NCBI GenBank assembly: GCA_029964075.1
Contig: CM057140.1
Span: 13,348,643-13,412,642, forward strand
DNA: 64,000 bases
Reading direction: 5' to 3'
DNA from: Patiria pectinifera
Lineage: Eukaryota; Echinodermata; Asteroidea; Valvatida; Asterinidae
Notes under the pieces: generated by a model
Told to the model about the DNA's origin: nothing
Databases searched by the model: none
The model's input: the letters and a program-made list of their open reading frames with translations, nothing else
In this document: one piece after another, positions 1-12,640 of the stretch
Position numbering within the stretch: the first letter of the stretch is position 1
Layout of the letters: the number at the start of each line of letters is the position of its first letter
Program-made: the position numbers and the translations under genes

Positions 1-443
1 ATGACCCCAGAGTCCAGTGGAAAAATTAGTACGTAAATTATTTTGTTAAATTGACTTGGATCGCTCTCAATACATTTTTGTTCAGCTGGACTCTGCAACG
101 CCAGTTCAAAACGTAAGTATGAGCTTTTTGAGTGGTAGATTTTATTTCAAGTATAGTTTGCCAAACTTTATTTTAAAAAAAACCTCTGACAGGATAAGAA
201 ACATCTGTTTAAATTACCCCGGGGTAATAAATATTAGGCCAAAATAAATAAAGCTGCGGGCTAGGCCAACTTTAAGGCAAAACGTTTGTGACAGCAATTT
301 GTGTCAAATTACTTAATGCATCTCATTAGGTTTGAGTATTTAGTAAAACGAAACAAAAAAACACATATTTCCAACATTTGCGTCACAATATGCACCCACT
401 TTCACCCACTACATCTTATCCAGTTACCCCATTCCACCCATCT
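1..443. other. no gene recognised
   Basis: This is A/T-rich sequence. A perfect 16-bp palindrome ATTACCCCGGGGTAAT lies at 213-228. Nothing else is supported. Confidence 0.6.
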
Positions 444-1120
444 TTCATACAGCTTTAGTTTCTGTACATGATCCTTTCCACCCACTCATACCCACTGGTA
501 CCCAAATGATCCCATTCCTCCTGTTAATTAAAGAAACAAATGCTGTACCTCCCGCCATACCTTGATCTTTTCCACCCACTTATACCCACTTGTACCCAAG
601 TCAACCCATTCTACCCCCTAAAACAAACAAGTGCTGAATTCCCTGCCATAACACTGCACCGTAAACCCACCGACAAAATCTGTCCGCCTCACCAGTCGCC
701 CACTTCCACCCGATTAAACCCAAACTGGCTGGCCTCTCATCACTGACAACCGCAAATCCATAAAGCCACCTTGACATTTCCCATTGTTTATTTTCATACA
801 GCTTCAGTGTCTATTGATGCTTTCCACCCACTCATACCCACTTGTGCCCACATGATCCCATTCCTCCCCTTAGAACAAATGCTCTATACCCTGCCACAAC
901 GATCTTTTCCACCCAGTTATACCCACAAGTACCTATATCATCCCATTCCTCCCATTAAAACAAACAAGTGCTGAATACCCTGCCATAACACTGCACCATA
1001 ACCCGCCGACCAAATCTGTCCGCCTCGCCAGTCGCCCACTTCCACCCGATTAAACCCAAACTGGCTGTCCCTCTCACTGACAACCGCAAATCCATAAAGC
1101 CACCTTGACATTTTCCCGAT
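444..1120. repeat. tandem duplication, ~349 bp unit, with CCACCCACTyATACCCAC motifs
   Basis: CATACAGCTT at 446 recurs at 795, and the following sequence repeats through CCATAAAGCCACCTTGACAT. Each unit contains two copies of TTTCCACCCACTTATACCC. It is very pyrimidine-rich and non-coding. Confidence 0.8.
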
Positions 1121-2994
1121 TTATATATTTTTTCTTTACTCGCATATCATACACGCATCTTGCTCTGTCGTCCGTAATCACTAGTCTTACCCATCATGCT
1201 CTAATTAAAGCCGCATCATGACTGCCGTGACATTTCGCCCACCTAATCAAAGTCGCCCAATGTTTGCCACCCGCGGGACACCGAATCACCCATGTCCACC
1301 CACCTCCACCCATCAACCATCACCAAACATACCCCCTCCAATTAAACACTGCGCCACCCACACGTGCTTCATTATTGTGCATGTCAAAACCCTTTCTACT
1401 CCGTAATAGTGTTTCGGATTGTGTTTCCTGTGTCGTCCGCGGCATCAAAGCGTGGATGATTAATCACATTAACGGAATTAATTCTGCGATCCGGCCGGCC
1501 GGGCTTGACGTAGTTTGTCGCGGTGTTAAGACGTGCCCCGGTTCTATCAGATTACTTCCATTTGCTACCTTTTCACGAAGGGACAGAAAAAAAAGAAGAA
1601 AGTAGGTTGGAGAAAAGGTTGTTCTATTGTTTTGAAAACCGGGTTGGTTTTCCAACCATGTGATGTAATTTATGATGTGGAGTGCCTCGGCGCGTAAATC
1701 GCTCGGCGTGGAATGCGGAGGATTCCTCAGTGTTCAGCAGAGTGTGAATGATGACATCTTCAGGCCAGTTTTTGAAGTTGAAGGCATTGAGGATGGATGC
1801 TGCACATCATTGCCGAAGGAGATGGCACTGTACATGTATGCACACTGTATAAAATTACCAATCAGAGCAAGCTGGGGCAGGCGAAGCTGGGGCAGGCGTT
1901 GTAAGGGGGGATTTTTAGGGAGTGCATCATTGTGCCCTTGTAGCTACATCAATTGCAGTGTTTGTACTTTTGTCATTTAGAAACAGCCTGTGTTCCCCAG
2001 ACTTTATTTGGACATTTGCAAAAGTTACCAAGGTCAATTTTGTGAAGCTACTAAACCCAGAAAATATGTGCTTATCAAAAACAGGGTACCAGCCAAAAAT
2101 CGTGTGATTTGTATTGCTTTTGACTGGTTTCTCAGTCGGCTTTTGCTTAGCACATGAATAATTTCTGCTTAGAGCAAGTTCGGCTGAGGACAATTTTGTC
2201 AATTTGGGGTCATTTTTGTGAAGCTACTAAGCACGGGAAATATTCCAAGCACAGGAAATACAGGAAACGATGGTCAAAAACCCTGGCTCCCCATTGTGCG
2301 TTATGATGCGCGCAGCTATTGGTAACCAGTGCCGTGACCATGCCCCAGGCTCCGGTTCCAAATAGTCGACTAGAGTAGTCCAACCATCCTTCGTTCGAGC
2401 GAAGTTAGTGGAACTATGGTTAGCTGGAGTTCGCGCCCAAACTTGCCGTTAGCTGATTCATGTAGTGGGTACACTATCGACAGTGAGTGTCTGTGGTCAA
2501 ATTTCTGAGATCAGTAATGTGGGCCTGGTGAAAAAAACACCCAAGATAGTGATGTAATTGTCAATATTGATTTGAGGACTCGTACATGTACATGTGTACG
2601 TCTCCCGCAATCTCATCATTTCTTACAGTCCCTCATTCTTTTTCTCCTGGTACTTCAACCTCACATATGCCGTATGCATCCACTTTATAGAGTATGGCAA
2701 GTCCCGATAACGTCCTCGCAATCACACACTCACACACACTGTGACGGCAAATTGGATTTGCTGGGTTTGTTTGCCGGGGGCATCGCCTCTGCCCGGGAGG
2801 GGTGCCGGAGGGCAAACATTCCCCACATCCTTGCCTCCTTTCCTCCCCCTGAGTCCTCTTCTGTCATCTTGACGGCGATGATGATGTTGAAGTTGGTTCA
2901 TTGGGGTATCCCCACTGGAGACTGACTGTTTGGATACACATACTTTTTTCAGTGGTTGAGGCGAGGTGTGATAGAGCGCAAGTATTTCACGAGT
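1121..2994. other. no gene recognised
   Basis: Unique non-coding sequence surrounds the dispersed repeat at 2036-2250. Short ORFs here have no family resemblance. Confidence 0.6.
2036..2250. repeat. GCTTAGCAC-type dispersed repeat, copy 1
   Basis: TTTTGTGAAGCTACTAA occurs at 2039 and 2214. Between them lie ACCAGCCAAAAATCGTG, GACTGGTTTCTC and GCTTAGCAC, shared with 12395-12640. Confidence 0.5.
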
Positions 2995-3175
2995 CTGATT
3001 ACAAGTAAATCAGAGGTCCATTCACTAGTATGGTCGTAACTTACAATGGACGAACAGCAATAAAGGAATGTTGTGTCACAATTCACTTGCACAGCTTGTG
3101 ACTTGATTTCGGACTGGATGACTGGTGATTGACTTGTAAAGACTTGTAATGGACTTGGTGATATTTTTTGGTGTC
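2995..3175. repeat. small member of the CACAAGTC/GACTTGTG foldback family
   Basis: The left arm is ACAAGTAAATCAGAGGTCC. The core is GGACGAACAGCAATAAAGGA. The right arm is GACTTGTAAAGACTTG then TAATGGACTTGG. Confidence 0.6.
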
Positions 3176-3602
3176 CCTTATAATATTTATGATTTTCTCT
3201 TTTAATGTCTTCAAATTCAAGTGATAACAGATGAAGTGAGAATAGCATTCTCAAGAAATTTGTCCGGCCACGCTCTTCCCACCTCAACTGTGTGGAGTGC
3301 AGAGCCAGTGGACGCTGTGCATGACCAATAGATGGCGCCACACAACAACTCATGAGGACTCCAATATGAGAAATATGCATGACTCATGTTCGTTACAACG
3401 TACACAAGCCTATAGGCCTGAGACTTAATAACGTCACGCTTTGTTGTGGTAGACAGTATAACCTCTTTGCATAGTCGACAGGAAAAATGGCTCTGAAGAC
3501 TTTTGAACTGTAGAATTGCTTCTTGCGCACCTAGTCCATTGATGATCTTGTGAATAGTTAGATTAATTTACCCCATGCACACCAAAGGTCATAAAGTATT
3601 AA

Positions 3603-3941
3603 AGGCATATAGGATCATTTGCTTGTCATGCATTTTGTTCGATTCCAATAATAAAACCGATCAAAATCCAAAGAAGAATGTTCAAAACCTAACCTGTTGA
3701 AGTTTCAGCTCACGGTGAATATTACCCTGTTTTTTTTCAAGAAACCAGTGAAAAACCATAAACAACGTATCTATCACGAAACACGATTTCGTCAGTAGAA
3801 CTCATTATTTCCAATGATCAGTCCATGGACTGATCGTAACCAGTGCAATCTTTAGTACCAGTACAGTCTTTAAGATTTTTTATAAAAATTTGCTAGGTGA
3901 CTTATTGGAACAGTGCAAATGATCCTACACTGTATATGCCT
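3603..3941. mobile_element. TTAA-flanked MITE (AGGCATATAGGATC ends)
   Basis: TTAA lies at 3599-3602 and 3942-3945. The left end is AGGCATATAGGATCATTTGC. The right end, read inverted, is AGGCATATACAGTGTAGG followed by ATCATTTGC, the same apart from a short insertion. A 4-bp TTAA duplication points to piggyBac-class mobilisation. The interior includes ATCAGTCCATGGACTGAT, a perfect palindrome. Confidence 0.72.
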
Positions 3942-4268
3942 TTAACGTGTGTGCCGTTCTCGGACTCCTTATCTGAATAAGGCAGCATCCCGAGCACCTC
4001 CTCAAAAATTGCTATTTCAAAAGGTGTATGCCCTCCTGGTTATGACTCCAGCCTGTCCCCAATTCAATTTGGTTCAATTTGCTCCCCGGCCAGTCCTGGA
4101 CTGCCTTCCCCAGGGGAGTAGCATACTTCCCAGCTATAGTGTTTGCCTGTCGATTGCTCGTTGTCAGTTTCATACATCTATTGGTAGCGTTATTTTTCTT
4201 CAGTCCAGTCCGGGTATCAAGTGATGTATCATTTGCTACATTTTGTATTTCTCCCTGTAAACGTTAAG

Positions 4269-4679
4269 CAGGGTTCGACTTTAGCGGTAGCCCGCTAGCC
4301 AAATGCTAGTCAAAACAGTGGCGGGCTTGTCGAACTATTTTCTTGTGTAGCCCGACTGGCGAGTCCAAAACTAGTTTTAGGCTATGGCAAAGAGGAAAGG
4401 ACAGGAAGAAATAAATCATTAAATTCAGAAAGCAAACCTTTATCACTTTTTGTCTAATTTTATAAAGTGTTTAGGGTTAACTTATTACGTGTAGATCTGT
4501 TTATTAAAAACACTGACCAGATTACCTCAGGATACACGTTTTACATATCTGCATGTTGTTGTTTATGAGACACTCTATAAAAGAAAAACATGCAGGCTAG
4601 TGAAAGTGCCTGCGGGCTAGTTAAGGGTCTGTTTCAGTCGCCTAGCTGGCTAGTGAAAAAAGTTCAAGGTCGAACCCTG
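4269..4679. mobile_element. hAT-like non-autonomous element
   Basis: The ends are CAGGGTTCGACTTTAGC and, inverted, CAGGGTTCGACCTTGAAC. Sub-terminal copies of CTAGCC/GGCTAG occur in both arms. CAGGG ends suit hAT elements, but the flanking octamers (ACGTTAAG and TCAAGGAC) are not duplicates, so the class is tentative. The interior is A/T-rich and non-coding. Confidence 0.6.
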
Positions 4680-6482
4680 TCAAGGACCTACATACATATA
4701 CCTGCTGTAGAAGAAGATAAAAGTGACTTTGTGTTGCCAAGGCACAAACAAAGCTAAATACTTGTAATTTGTAACAATTCCCAAATGTTCAATATGTCCC
4801 CAAATCTTGTTTTAAAGTCCTAATCTTGTTAATCCAGAAAATAATGAATTATAGGGTGTACAGAAAATCGCGACCTCGATTAAAAAATTACTACCACTTT
4901 TGATTAATATTAACTATGAGTGTCGATATTAACTTTTTAGTTAAAGCAAACTCAATTTCTACAATTTTCATTTAAAAGATCCATAATCCCCACTTCTTCC
5001 AATCTGATTTCATCCTTCGATAGTTCACAAAAAGCTTATTCATAAAATTTGAGTCGCCAAAACCTGAAGTTTCAAAGACCGTGTGAATATCGCATTCATT
5101 TCGCCCTCGTCACCAAACTCCTACATAAAGCATGCGTCTCCACTCGCGAGTTCACGGTTTTGTTTAGCCCACAGCATCCCATGAAAACAACGACCATGCC
5201 GCTTGACACAAATCAAGATGGTCTCACATACAGAGGTCCTGCGGTCACACGCGGTGTACCTTTCAATTCTCCAATGAAAGAGCCCCGTGATGAAACAATT
5301 TTCCTCTTTTTTTTGTTCGGCATGACGTGGGGGAACGCAAGGAATGATTAATTTCTCTTTCACAAATCTGTCAGGGCGAGATTGGGAAGGTGTCGTTGTG
5401 GTGAGGGACGGTCAGTTCGTGATTTGCCGTGTGCTCTCTCTTCTTTTCGCAATCACCGCGGTGTTTACGCTGTCATTTTTACCCGGCACCTTTTTGCTCA
5501 GAGGGAGAAATTAAGAAAGGTTCAGCGACGTCAAAAGTCTTGTCATTTCAATCAAGGGCTGTATCATTTCAAGTTCTTTTTATAAGGGAAATCTTTTGCG
5601 GGCACGCTCGTCGGCTTAATATTTCATTCAGAATTTTCTTGTATTTCCGTGGTATTTTCAGTATCGCATTGTAAAGTGCCGTAGATTGATGACTATTCGC
5701 AGATCATTCAAACGATATTACATACTAATTGCTTCTTTAGCTTTTCAAGCGTACTGTGACAGTTAATTGCTATTGGAATGAAAGTGTAGCCTCATTCGAA
5801 GGCGAATTGAAATTATCCAGAACAGAGAAATAATGTACAAACCAATATTAGCACCAAATTAACAATGGTAGGTCACATATCTATGTTGAACCATTTTTCC
5901 ATTTCAGTAAGCAGAATTTTACACCCCAGATTTGGCAGAGCGTCATTTAAACTGCATTAAATTCCAGCCTACAAAATAACGTGGAAACGATCTCTGTCAA
6001 CTCATCAGGGAACAACATTGCAGTAGTTGCCGAAACAGCGCTTTAAATAAAGATCGCCTTTTTTCATGTGACGTCTGTCGGCTTTGTATCGATCACCGAG
6101 GTCCACTCCACGTCAGTGTGGCCTAGTTCCATCCAGGTCGATTAGGCGGCGAGGGTTGGCCCCTGGGAAGCCCCTTCAGCGTGTCACAAGAGGTCTGAGG
6201 TCGTTATCTGAAGGGGATCCAGTAGGACGTCCCTGTACTGATTCCCAGATGCAGAAGATGTGCTGATTTTTATAAGAGAAATTATCTGGATTTTGAAATG
6301 AGGAGTCACATGAATGTTAAAACAGGGCCCTCTTGTCACTCAGAAGGATAATCTTTGGATTCTGAAATGATCATCCTTTGAAGGAAACATCGCAAAGATT
6401 TTCAAAGGAACATCTAGTGAATGTGAAATGATGTCTATCTTGAAATGGGAGGTACATTGTATGTAGCACTGTTGTATTTGAG
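4680..6482. other. no gene recognised
   Basis: The sequence is unique, mostly A/T-rich, with somewhat higher CpG around 5090-5480. The ORFs at 5049-5351 and 5382-5585 lack motifs and splice context. Confidence 0.55.
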
Positions 6483-6735
6483 TATATTTCCACGAGTATG
6501 AGTATTTTTCTATGGTGATGAGTACGAGTACATGTACTTTGTCATGAATATTGAGTCTAAATATGAGTACCAGGCCCCCCACCCCCAAATCAGTATGAGT
6601 ACAATTCTCCAAGAACGAGTACTTTATGAGTATGAGTACGAGTTCAGGGTATTGTTTCTTTGGAGTATGAGTATTATGAGTTACATTTTCATGAGTATGA
6701 GTACCGAAATAAGTATGTGAAGATGAGTACTACAA
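6483..6735. repeat. GAGTATGAGTA degenerate short tandem repeat
   Basis: There are repeated GAGTAtGAGTAc units interrupted by unrelated bases and a CCCCCCACCCCC patch. Confidence 0.7.
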
Positions 6736-7006
6736 TACTAATACGTCTGTCCTGCTGATGTCCTAGGGAATGTCTGCCAAAATTGGAACTGATTATGATA
6801 GGAGCAGCTTACCATTTTGCCTGCTTAACCTAAAGCTCTGATTTTGTTTTGGACATCTGACTGATTTGCAAAGGGACGATTTCTTCTCCTTTTTCGAGTA
6901 GCTCTTTAAGACCTTGACGTCAGCGGCCCATCTGCCCTGACATCATCAGTAACAGAGGAGTCCCCTTGGTTATATCTCCTCCTTGGACTGACTCGGCAAT
7001 AATGTT

Positions 7007-7262
7007 TTGGATTGACTAACGTGTTGCGTCGGTCGTTGAGATCCTCCCCGGTGCGTCATTATGGGCAACGTATTGACTAGCGTGTTGCGTCGGTCGTTGA
7101 GATCTTGGCTCGTGCCCCGTTAAGGGCCACGTCTTGGATTGGCTAACGTGTTGCGTCGGTCGTTGAGATCCTGCCTTGTGCTCCGTTAAGGGCTACGTCT
7201 TGGATTGGCTCACGTGTTGCGTCGGTCGTTGAGTTCTTGCCCCGTGCCTTGTCGAGGGCTAA
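7007..7262. repeat. four-copy tandem repeat, 61-66 bp unit
   Basis: CGTGTTGCGTCGGTCGTTGA begins at 7020, 7081, 7147 and 7213. Between copies lie variable GTTAAGGGCyACGTCTTGG segments. Confidence 0.9.
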
Positions 7263-9469
7263 ATATTGTGTTTCACTGCGGGATGGATGTGGGCCAAGCG
7301 CCTCGGTTTGAAGTGGACGCGATTGGCTTCGCTTCAAGCAAAACTACGCAATATTGCAGAATGGTCGTGTTCATTTTATTGGCTTGTTGTCCGAATGCGT
7401 TCCAACCCATTTATTTTCTTGCAAGTAAAGAAGTGGCTTGAAATACTGATAATGGAAAGAGCAAGGAGCCAAATCTGAGTGCCACATTATCCGGAAATTG
7501 AGAATTTGGAAATGTTGCATTTTTTTTTCAAGCTCCAATTCTGCAGCATGCATACAGATCAAGCATTTCCAAAGGACGTTCGCAAAATTTGCAATGATCA
7601 AATCGCCATCTTTTATCAAGCTTTACTACGAGACGTCGGAAAGCATATCATCAATTCATAGGCTGTATCAAAAACATTTGGAAGTAAACCATGGGTTGGT
7701 GGTTGGGAACCAGACCATGCAGACATTTTTAATATTATTACCCAGAAATAATCCCTTCGAAGTTCTAATTAAAAATCACAAAATCGCAATCCTTGAAGAG
7801 TGCCAAGTGCCTTCTCATCCATTTTTCAATTCCCTTTTGATCAAGTGGCAAATTTGTTATTACCATTCGAGGAGAACCTGCCTTGACTAATCTCCCAGAT
7901 GCTGCGGCAAGATTAAAGTGAGTAACATAAAAAACATCTGCAAGACTTATAATTAGAGCATCAGTTTTTTTTTTTCATCTGACGGATTTTTGACACCTCA
8001 TAGAAATGGAACAGGTGGAAATACATGTACTTGTCAATACAAATGCATATATTCAAAAGTCATTTTGAAAAGTGCATACATGTAATAAGAAAAAAAAATC
8101 AAATATTTCTCATTTCCGTGTGCACTTTTCACAGCAAAGTCGGGTGACAAAATATTCCGGTAACTCTTTTTGTGTGTGTATACAATTATTTAAGCGCTGC
8201 TTGGCAACTTCACACTTTTTTTTATTTCTCTAAATGCACTTTGCATGTTGTGTGTCGATACATACATGTACACCTGTCAACAGTGCTACTTGTTTGGATG
8301 TAAAGGGAGCCTTTATTTTGCTTGCAAGATGTTTTCACATGGACCTTTTTGAAATGGTGGCTTTGCCTCAAGTTTTGAGTTCATCGTTTGGCTCCAGAAT
8401 GGTGAAGAAGCAATTATGTACACGTACTCTTCAGGGTCGAATCTAGCTTTCAGGAAATGGGGTTAGATACGAAGGTGGACGGGAGGGTTGAGTTAAGCCG
8501 TGCCTTGCTAGGGGTCCGGGGCTTGCTTGGGAAGATTTTGAAGTCCCTGATGCTTTCTCCTGCATTCTAAGGCAATTTGGGAATAAATGTGGAACTGTAG
8601 CATTCACTTGACTATTTTTGGCCCCATTTACTAGTTTCATGACATTAGTCAGCGGCTGAATTGGGGGGGGGGGTGTTACTGCTCTTACCTTTGATACAAT
8701 GTATGTTTTGATGTTCAATGGCAGAAAATGGACCATGTTTCCCTATAGTCAGGGATCCAAAGTCCAGGCACGCAACTTTTTGCTTGGTTAGCCGATTTCT
8801 CTTTTTTATTTTTACTTCTCTCGTATACCATGAAAATAACAAACTGCTGCAAATTGCTTGTTGTCTGGATTGTTATGAACTATATAAATTAGAAAAAAAA
8901 TTTGCTGGCCTAATGCTTTGATCTTATGGGGACTCATCATCAAAGGCACAAATTGAAGGGGAAAAAAACATAAAACTGAAAACACTGCAGACAAGACGGT
9001 AAACTTCAGAATGTCCTTTGGTGACTTCCCAGTTGCATGCCTGAAAATCATGGAACTGGAGCTGAGGTTTGGAAAAAACCAAGCCTGTCGACGGTCCTTC
9101 TCTCAAGCCACATTTTGTCCTCATCGTTCATACAACCCTAGCTATCACTATTAAAGAAACATGAAAAAAAAATTCACGCCAATGTGAAACAGATTTTATA
9201 AAAAAATATCGCCATTTCATACACCATCCATGTGTAATAATCCACCACCGTCAACCTCGGCTGCTTTGAAATCTCTCCGAATCCGCTCGGCTGACCTCTT
9301 CTCATCAAGGTTTTGGAAGGTGTCAGCGAGCCAATTACTTGTCACTTGACTTGCTTTCCATTCCCCTGATCTGTCAAATCCCGCCGTTGATGATACTTCA
9401 ACGGGGCGAGCTCCATCCGGACCCCGGTCGGATTGTTGTCTTAATGCCCGCTAGCTGAAAGTGGCGCTG
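7263..9469. other. no gene recognised apart from duplicate B copy 1
   Basis: It contains A/T-rich non-coding sequence and the segmental duplicate at 8536-8876. The 130-codon ORF at 7498-7890 shows no domain. Confidence 0.55.
8536..8876. repeat. segmental duplicate B, copy 1
   Basis: CCCTGATGCTTTCTCCTGC through GCTTGTTGTCTGGATTGT matches 10651-11014 at high identity. A G-run differs in length. Confidence 0.85.
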
Positions 9470-10135
9470 CGGTCACTGTCGGCGTCCCTTAATAACACCT
9501 CACGCTGTGGGGATTACAACCCACGAGGATGACCAATTCCGCTACCTGGATGTTCTCGCTATCATGCCAACCCCTTCCCCTGATTCTGATGGCCAGAGGA
9601 CATGAAACGTTCATCATCTCCCCTCGAAGAGGTATACCCGGGATCAGGCACTGCGGTTACTGTTGGTATCCCTTAATAACACCACATGCCGCGGGGATTT
9701 CAACCTACGAGGATGACCAATTCCGTTACCTGGATGTTCTCGCTATCATGCCAACCCCATCCCCTGATTCTGCTTGCCAGAGGACATGAAACGGTCATCA
9801 ACTCCCCTCGAAGAAATATAGCCGGGATCAGGCACTGTGGTTACTGTCGGTATCCCTATAACACCTTGTGCCATTGGGATTACACCCCACGAGAATGACC
9901 AATTCCGTTACCTGGATGTTTCTCACTATCGTTCCATCCCCCCTCGTCCCTCTCCCCTCCCGCATCCTACTTGCCAGAGGACATCTGATGGTCATCGTCT
10001 CCTCACTGTTTTATTATGCTTTCCCTTACCCTCATCCCACTTCCCTCCCCCCCCCCCCCCCACCCCCTCTTCATCCTTGAGGACATTGGACGGTCATCAT
10101 TTCCCCGAAGAAATTTACCCGGGATCTCGGCCCGA
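9470..10135. repeat. tandem repeat, ~184 bp unit, about 3.5 copies
   Basis: CCCTTAATAACACC at 9486 recurs at 9670 and, diverged, at 9853. Each unit contains GATGACCAATTCCGyTACC, TGGATGTTCTCGCTATC and GCCAGAGGACATGAAACG. The last partial copy follows a C-run near 10055. Confidence 0.88.
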
Positions 10136-10411
10136 TAATGAGAATCAGTCGGTAGTGGTGTTTTCCACGACTGACCGGTCAATTGGTCAGTCAGCTGTCA
10201 GCGTAAAGAGGAGTTGCGGCTCGAGGAGGCAGAATCCTCTCAAATCCCAAGGTGATAATGGCCATTCCTGGAGGCTGTTGGTGGGGAAAGTGTAGAAAAA
10301 CAACCTCAGAGAATCAGCAAACGTGATAAATTATGCATCTTTACAGCATCGTGGCCTTTTTTTCTGGTCTCTAATTTGAATTTTTTTTTTACACACAAGT
10401 GCCCCTCCATA

Positions 10412-10650
10412 TAACATCAACATTGCAAATAAAATGTGAAAAACATGTCCATAATTGCTTGCATTTCAGGTTTATTATTTGCTTGTTTATGATAAATAAA
10501 TTTGAACACTTTATTTCAGAAGCAGTGGTCCTGATATCTGAAATGAAAGTATCCCTTGGTTTTCGCAGAGGATGTTATCTACATGTATTTTAAATCAGCT
10601 CAGACTTCTCTCGCATGATGTTGACCTTCAGGAGAACCTTATCCTCTGAC
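10412..10650. repeat. direct repeat A, copy 1
   Basis: AACATCAACATTGCAAATAA through AACCTTATCCTCTGAC matches 11015-11249 with few changes. The two copies flank segment B. Confidence 0.85.
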
Positions 10651-11014
10651 TTTTGAAATCCCTGATGCTTTCTCCTGCATTCTAAGGCAATTTGGGAATA
10701 AATATGGGAACTGTAGCATTCAATTGATTATTTTTGGCCCCATTTTACTAGTTTCATAACATTAGTCAGCAGCTGAATGGGGGGGGGGTGGGGGGGAGGG
10801 GGGTGTTGTGTTACTGCTCTTACCTTTGATACAATCTATGTTTTGATGTTCAATGGCAGAAAATGGACCATGTTTCCCTATAGTCAGGGATCCAATGTCC
10901 AGGCACGCAACCTTTTGCTTGGTTAGCCGATTTCCTCTCTTTTTTTAATTTTTACTTCTCTCGTATACCATGAAAATGAACAAAGTGCTGCGAATCGCTT
11001 GTTGTCTGGATTGT
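10651..11014. repeat. segmental duplicate B, copy 2
   Basis: This second copy of the segment at 8536-8876 is enclosed by the two A repeats. It contains a long interrupted G-run. Confidence 0.85.
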
Positions 11015-11249
11015 AACATCAACATTGCAAATAAAATGTGAAAAACATGTCCATAATTGCTTGCATTTCAGGTTTATTATTTGCTTGTTTATGATACATA
11101 AATGTGGACACTTTATTTCAGAAGCAGTGGTCCTGATATCTGAAATGAAAGCATCCCTTGGTTTTTGCAGAGGATGTTATCTATTTTAAATCAGCTCAGA
11201 CTTCTCTCACATGAGGTTGACCTTCAGGAGAACCTTATCCTCTGACTTT
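11015..11249. repeat. direct repeat A, copy 2
   Basis: This is the second copy of 10412-10650. It lacks the ACATGT insertion present in copy 1 near 10570. Confidence 0.85.
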
Positions 11250-12394
11250 CTTTATCTGTCAACACCAGAACAATTTTCACATGAAATTGGCTTGAAATTG
11301 AGATGTGCAAGTTTGAATGTAACACTTCAGTGATGCTATCCTATCTGTTAAGTTGAACGATTCATGTGACCCTTATAGAGACTCTTTAAGTCGTAAACGT
11401 CAATGAAGTATAGATGCAGCGTCCTCCCATATTGAACGCAGTTTCTCTTGTTTCTGTGTCTTGAGGGGTGGAAGATTGTATCGTGCGAAGTCCTTGCAGC
11501 ATCGTTACTGCATCATATTTTCCTCCGGTCATTTTTGGTTTACTCAAGTCGTTTGGCATGCCAAAATGTGCTGGGTGATCGTCATGGCGACTGCCTGTCA
11601 TTGAGATGGAGCTATTGAATGGTTGCCACGGGGACGCATCAGCGGTGTCTGTAGGGAAAAGCGACAGATCATTTTGATAACCCTGGGGTCTCGCGCAGCG
11701 GATGAATTTTTTTTCGAGCGAAGCAACAAGTACCTTGCCCTTTGGAAAACTGCGTATCCATACCAGGTCGATCAGTCAGATTGCCTGTCGTTTGTTTTCA
11801 GTTTGTTTTTCGTCAGATGCAGAGCTTGATGCTTTTTGTAGTTGGTCCTTTCGTAAATGGCGATCTCCAGGTTTAACAAGTGAAACTTGAGTTGCCTTGT
11901 CTGGGAAGTTCTAAAAGGATTCATGTCATGCAGTATACATGAAGAGCAATCCGGGCACACTGTCCATTCTATTAGCCTATTTGAAGTATGGCGGACATAA
12001 TAGTTTGGTTTGGGTAAATACAAAAGACTTTACCCAAATTAAACAGCGCCCTCCTATTGCGTCTACCATACCTCGAAAAAAGCTAGGAAGGCCCCCTCCA
12101 ATGGCGAAAGCATTGTGCTAGCTATTGTTGAGATAGTCCATCACCGGGCAGTTGTACAATAGTGTGCACAATGGTTTCTCTATTATATGTGTTATGCAAA
12201 CGCTCTAGATTTACAGCTTTCCTAAATCAAACTGTATAGGCCTAAAGCTTTGTCCACTAACGTTATTAACTCAAGACAATATCACCCTACTGCTGAACAC
12301 AAATATGCTAATTGTAGAGATCCTTCGCTTAATAGCGGAAAAGCAATCAGCTTTAAGTGGTGTGAGTTTGGAGATATCGCTTGGGATCAGGGTC

Positions 12395-12640
12395 CAATTT
12401 CACGGCGCTGCTTAGCACAGAAATGTGCTAAGCACGGAAACTATTTGCTTAGCAGAAGCAGGTTTACCAGCTAAAATATCATGCTGTGTATATCACTCCT
12501 GGACTGGTTCTCTGCGCATTTTATGCCAGGCACATTTGCTAAACATGCTTAGTTGCTCTGTAAAGCTTGGTGTAGATGTTGCTCCGGCATTTTGCAACCT
12601 CTGCAATTCTTGCTAAGCCGAAGGAGCAAATGATTTACAT
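12395..12640. repeat. GCTTAGCAC-type dispersed repeat, copy 2
   Basis: CGCTGCTTAGCACAGAAATG, ACCAGCTAAAATATCATG and GACTGGTTCTCTGC follow the order seen at 2036-2250. CTTAGCA/TGCTAAG pairs give local hairpins. Confidence 0.5.

Noticed and set aside
7007-7262. CRISPR-like array
   Set aside because: There are only four copies, the spacers are similar to each other rather than unique, and the setting is eukaryotic.
7498-7890. 130-codon ORF as a gene
   Set aside because: There are no motifs, no splice or promoter context, and the composition is typical of the A/T-rich surroundings.
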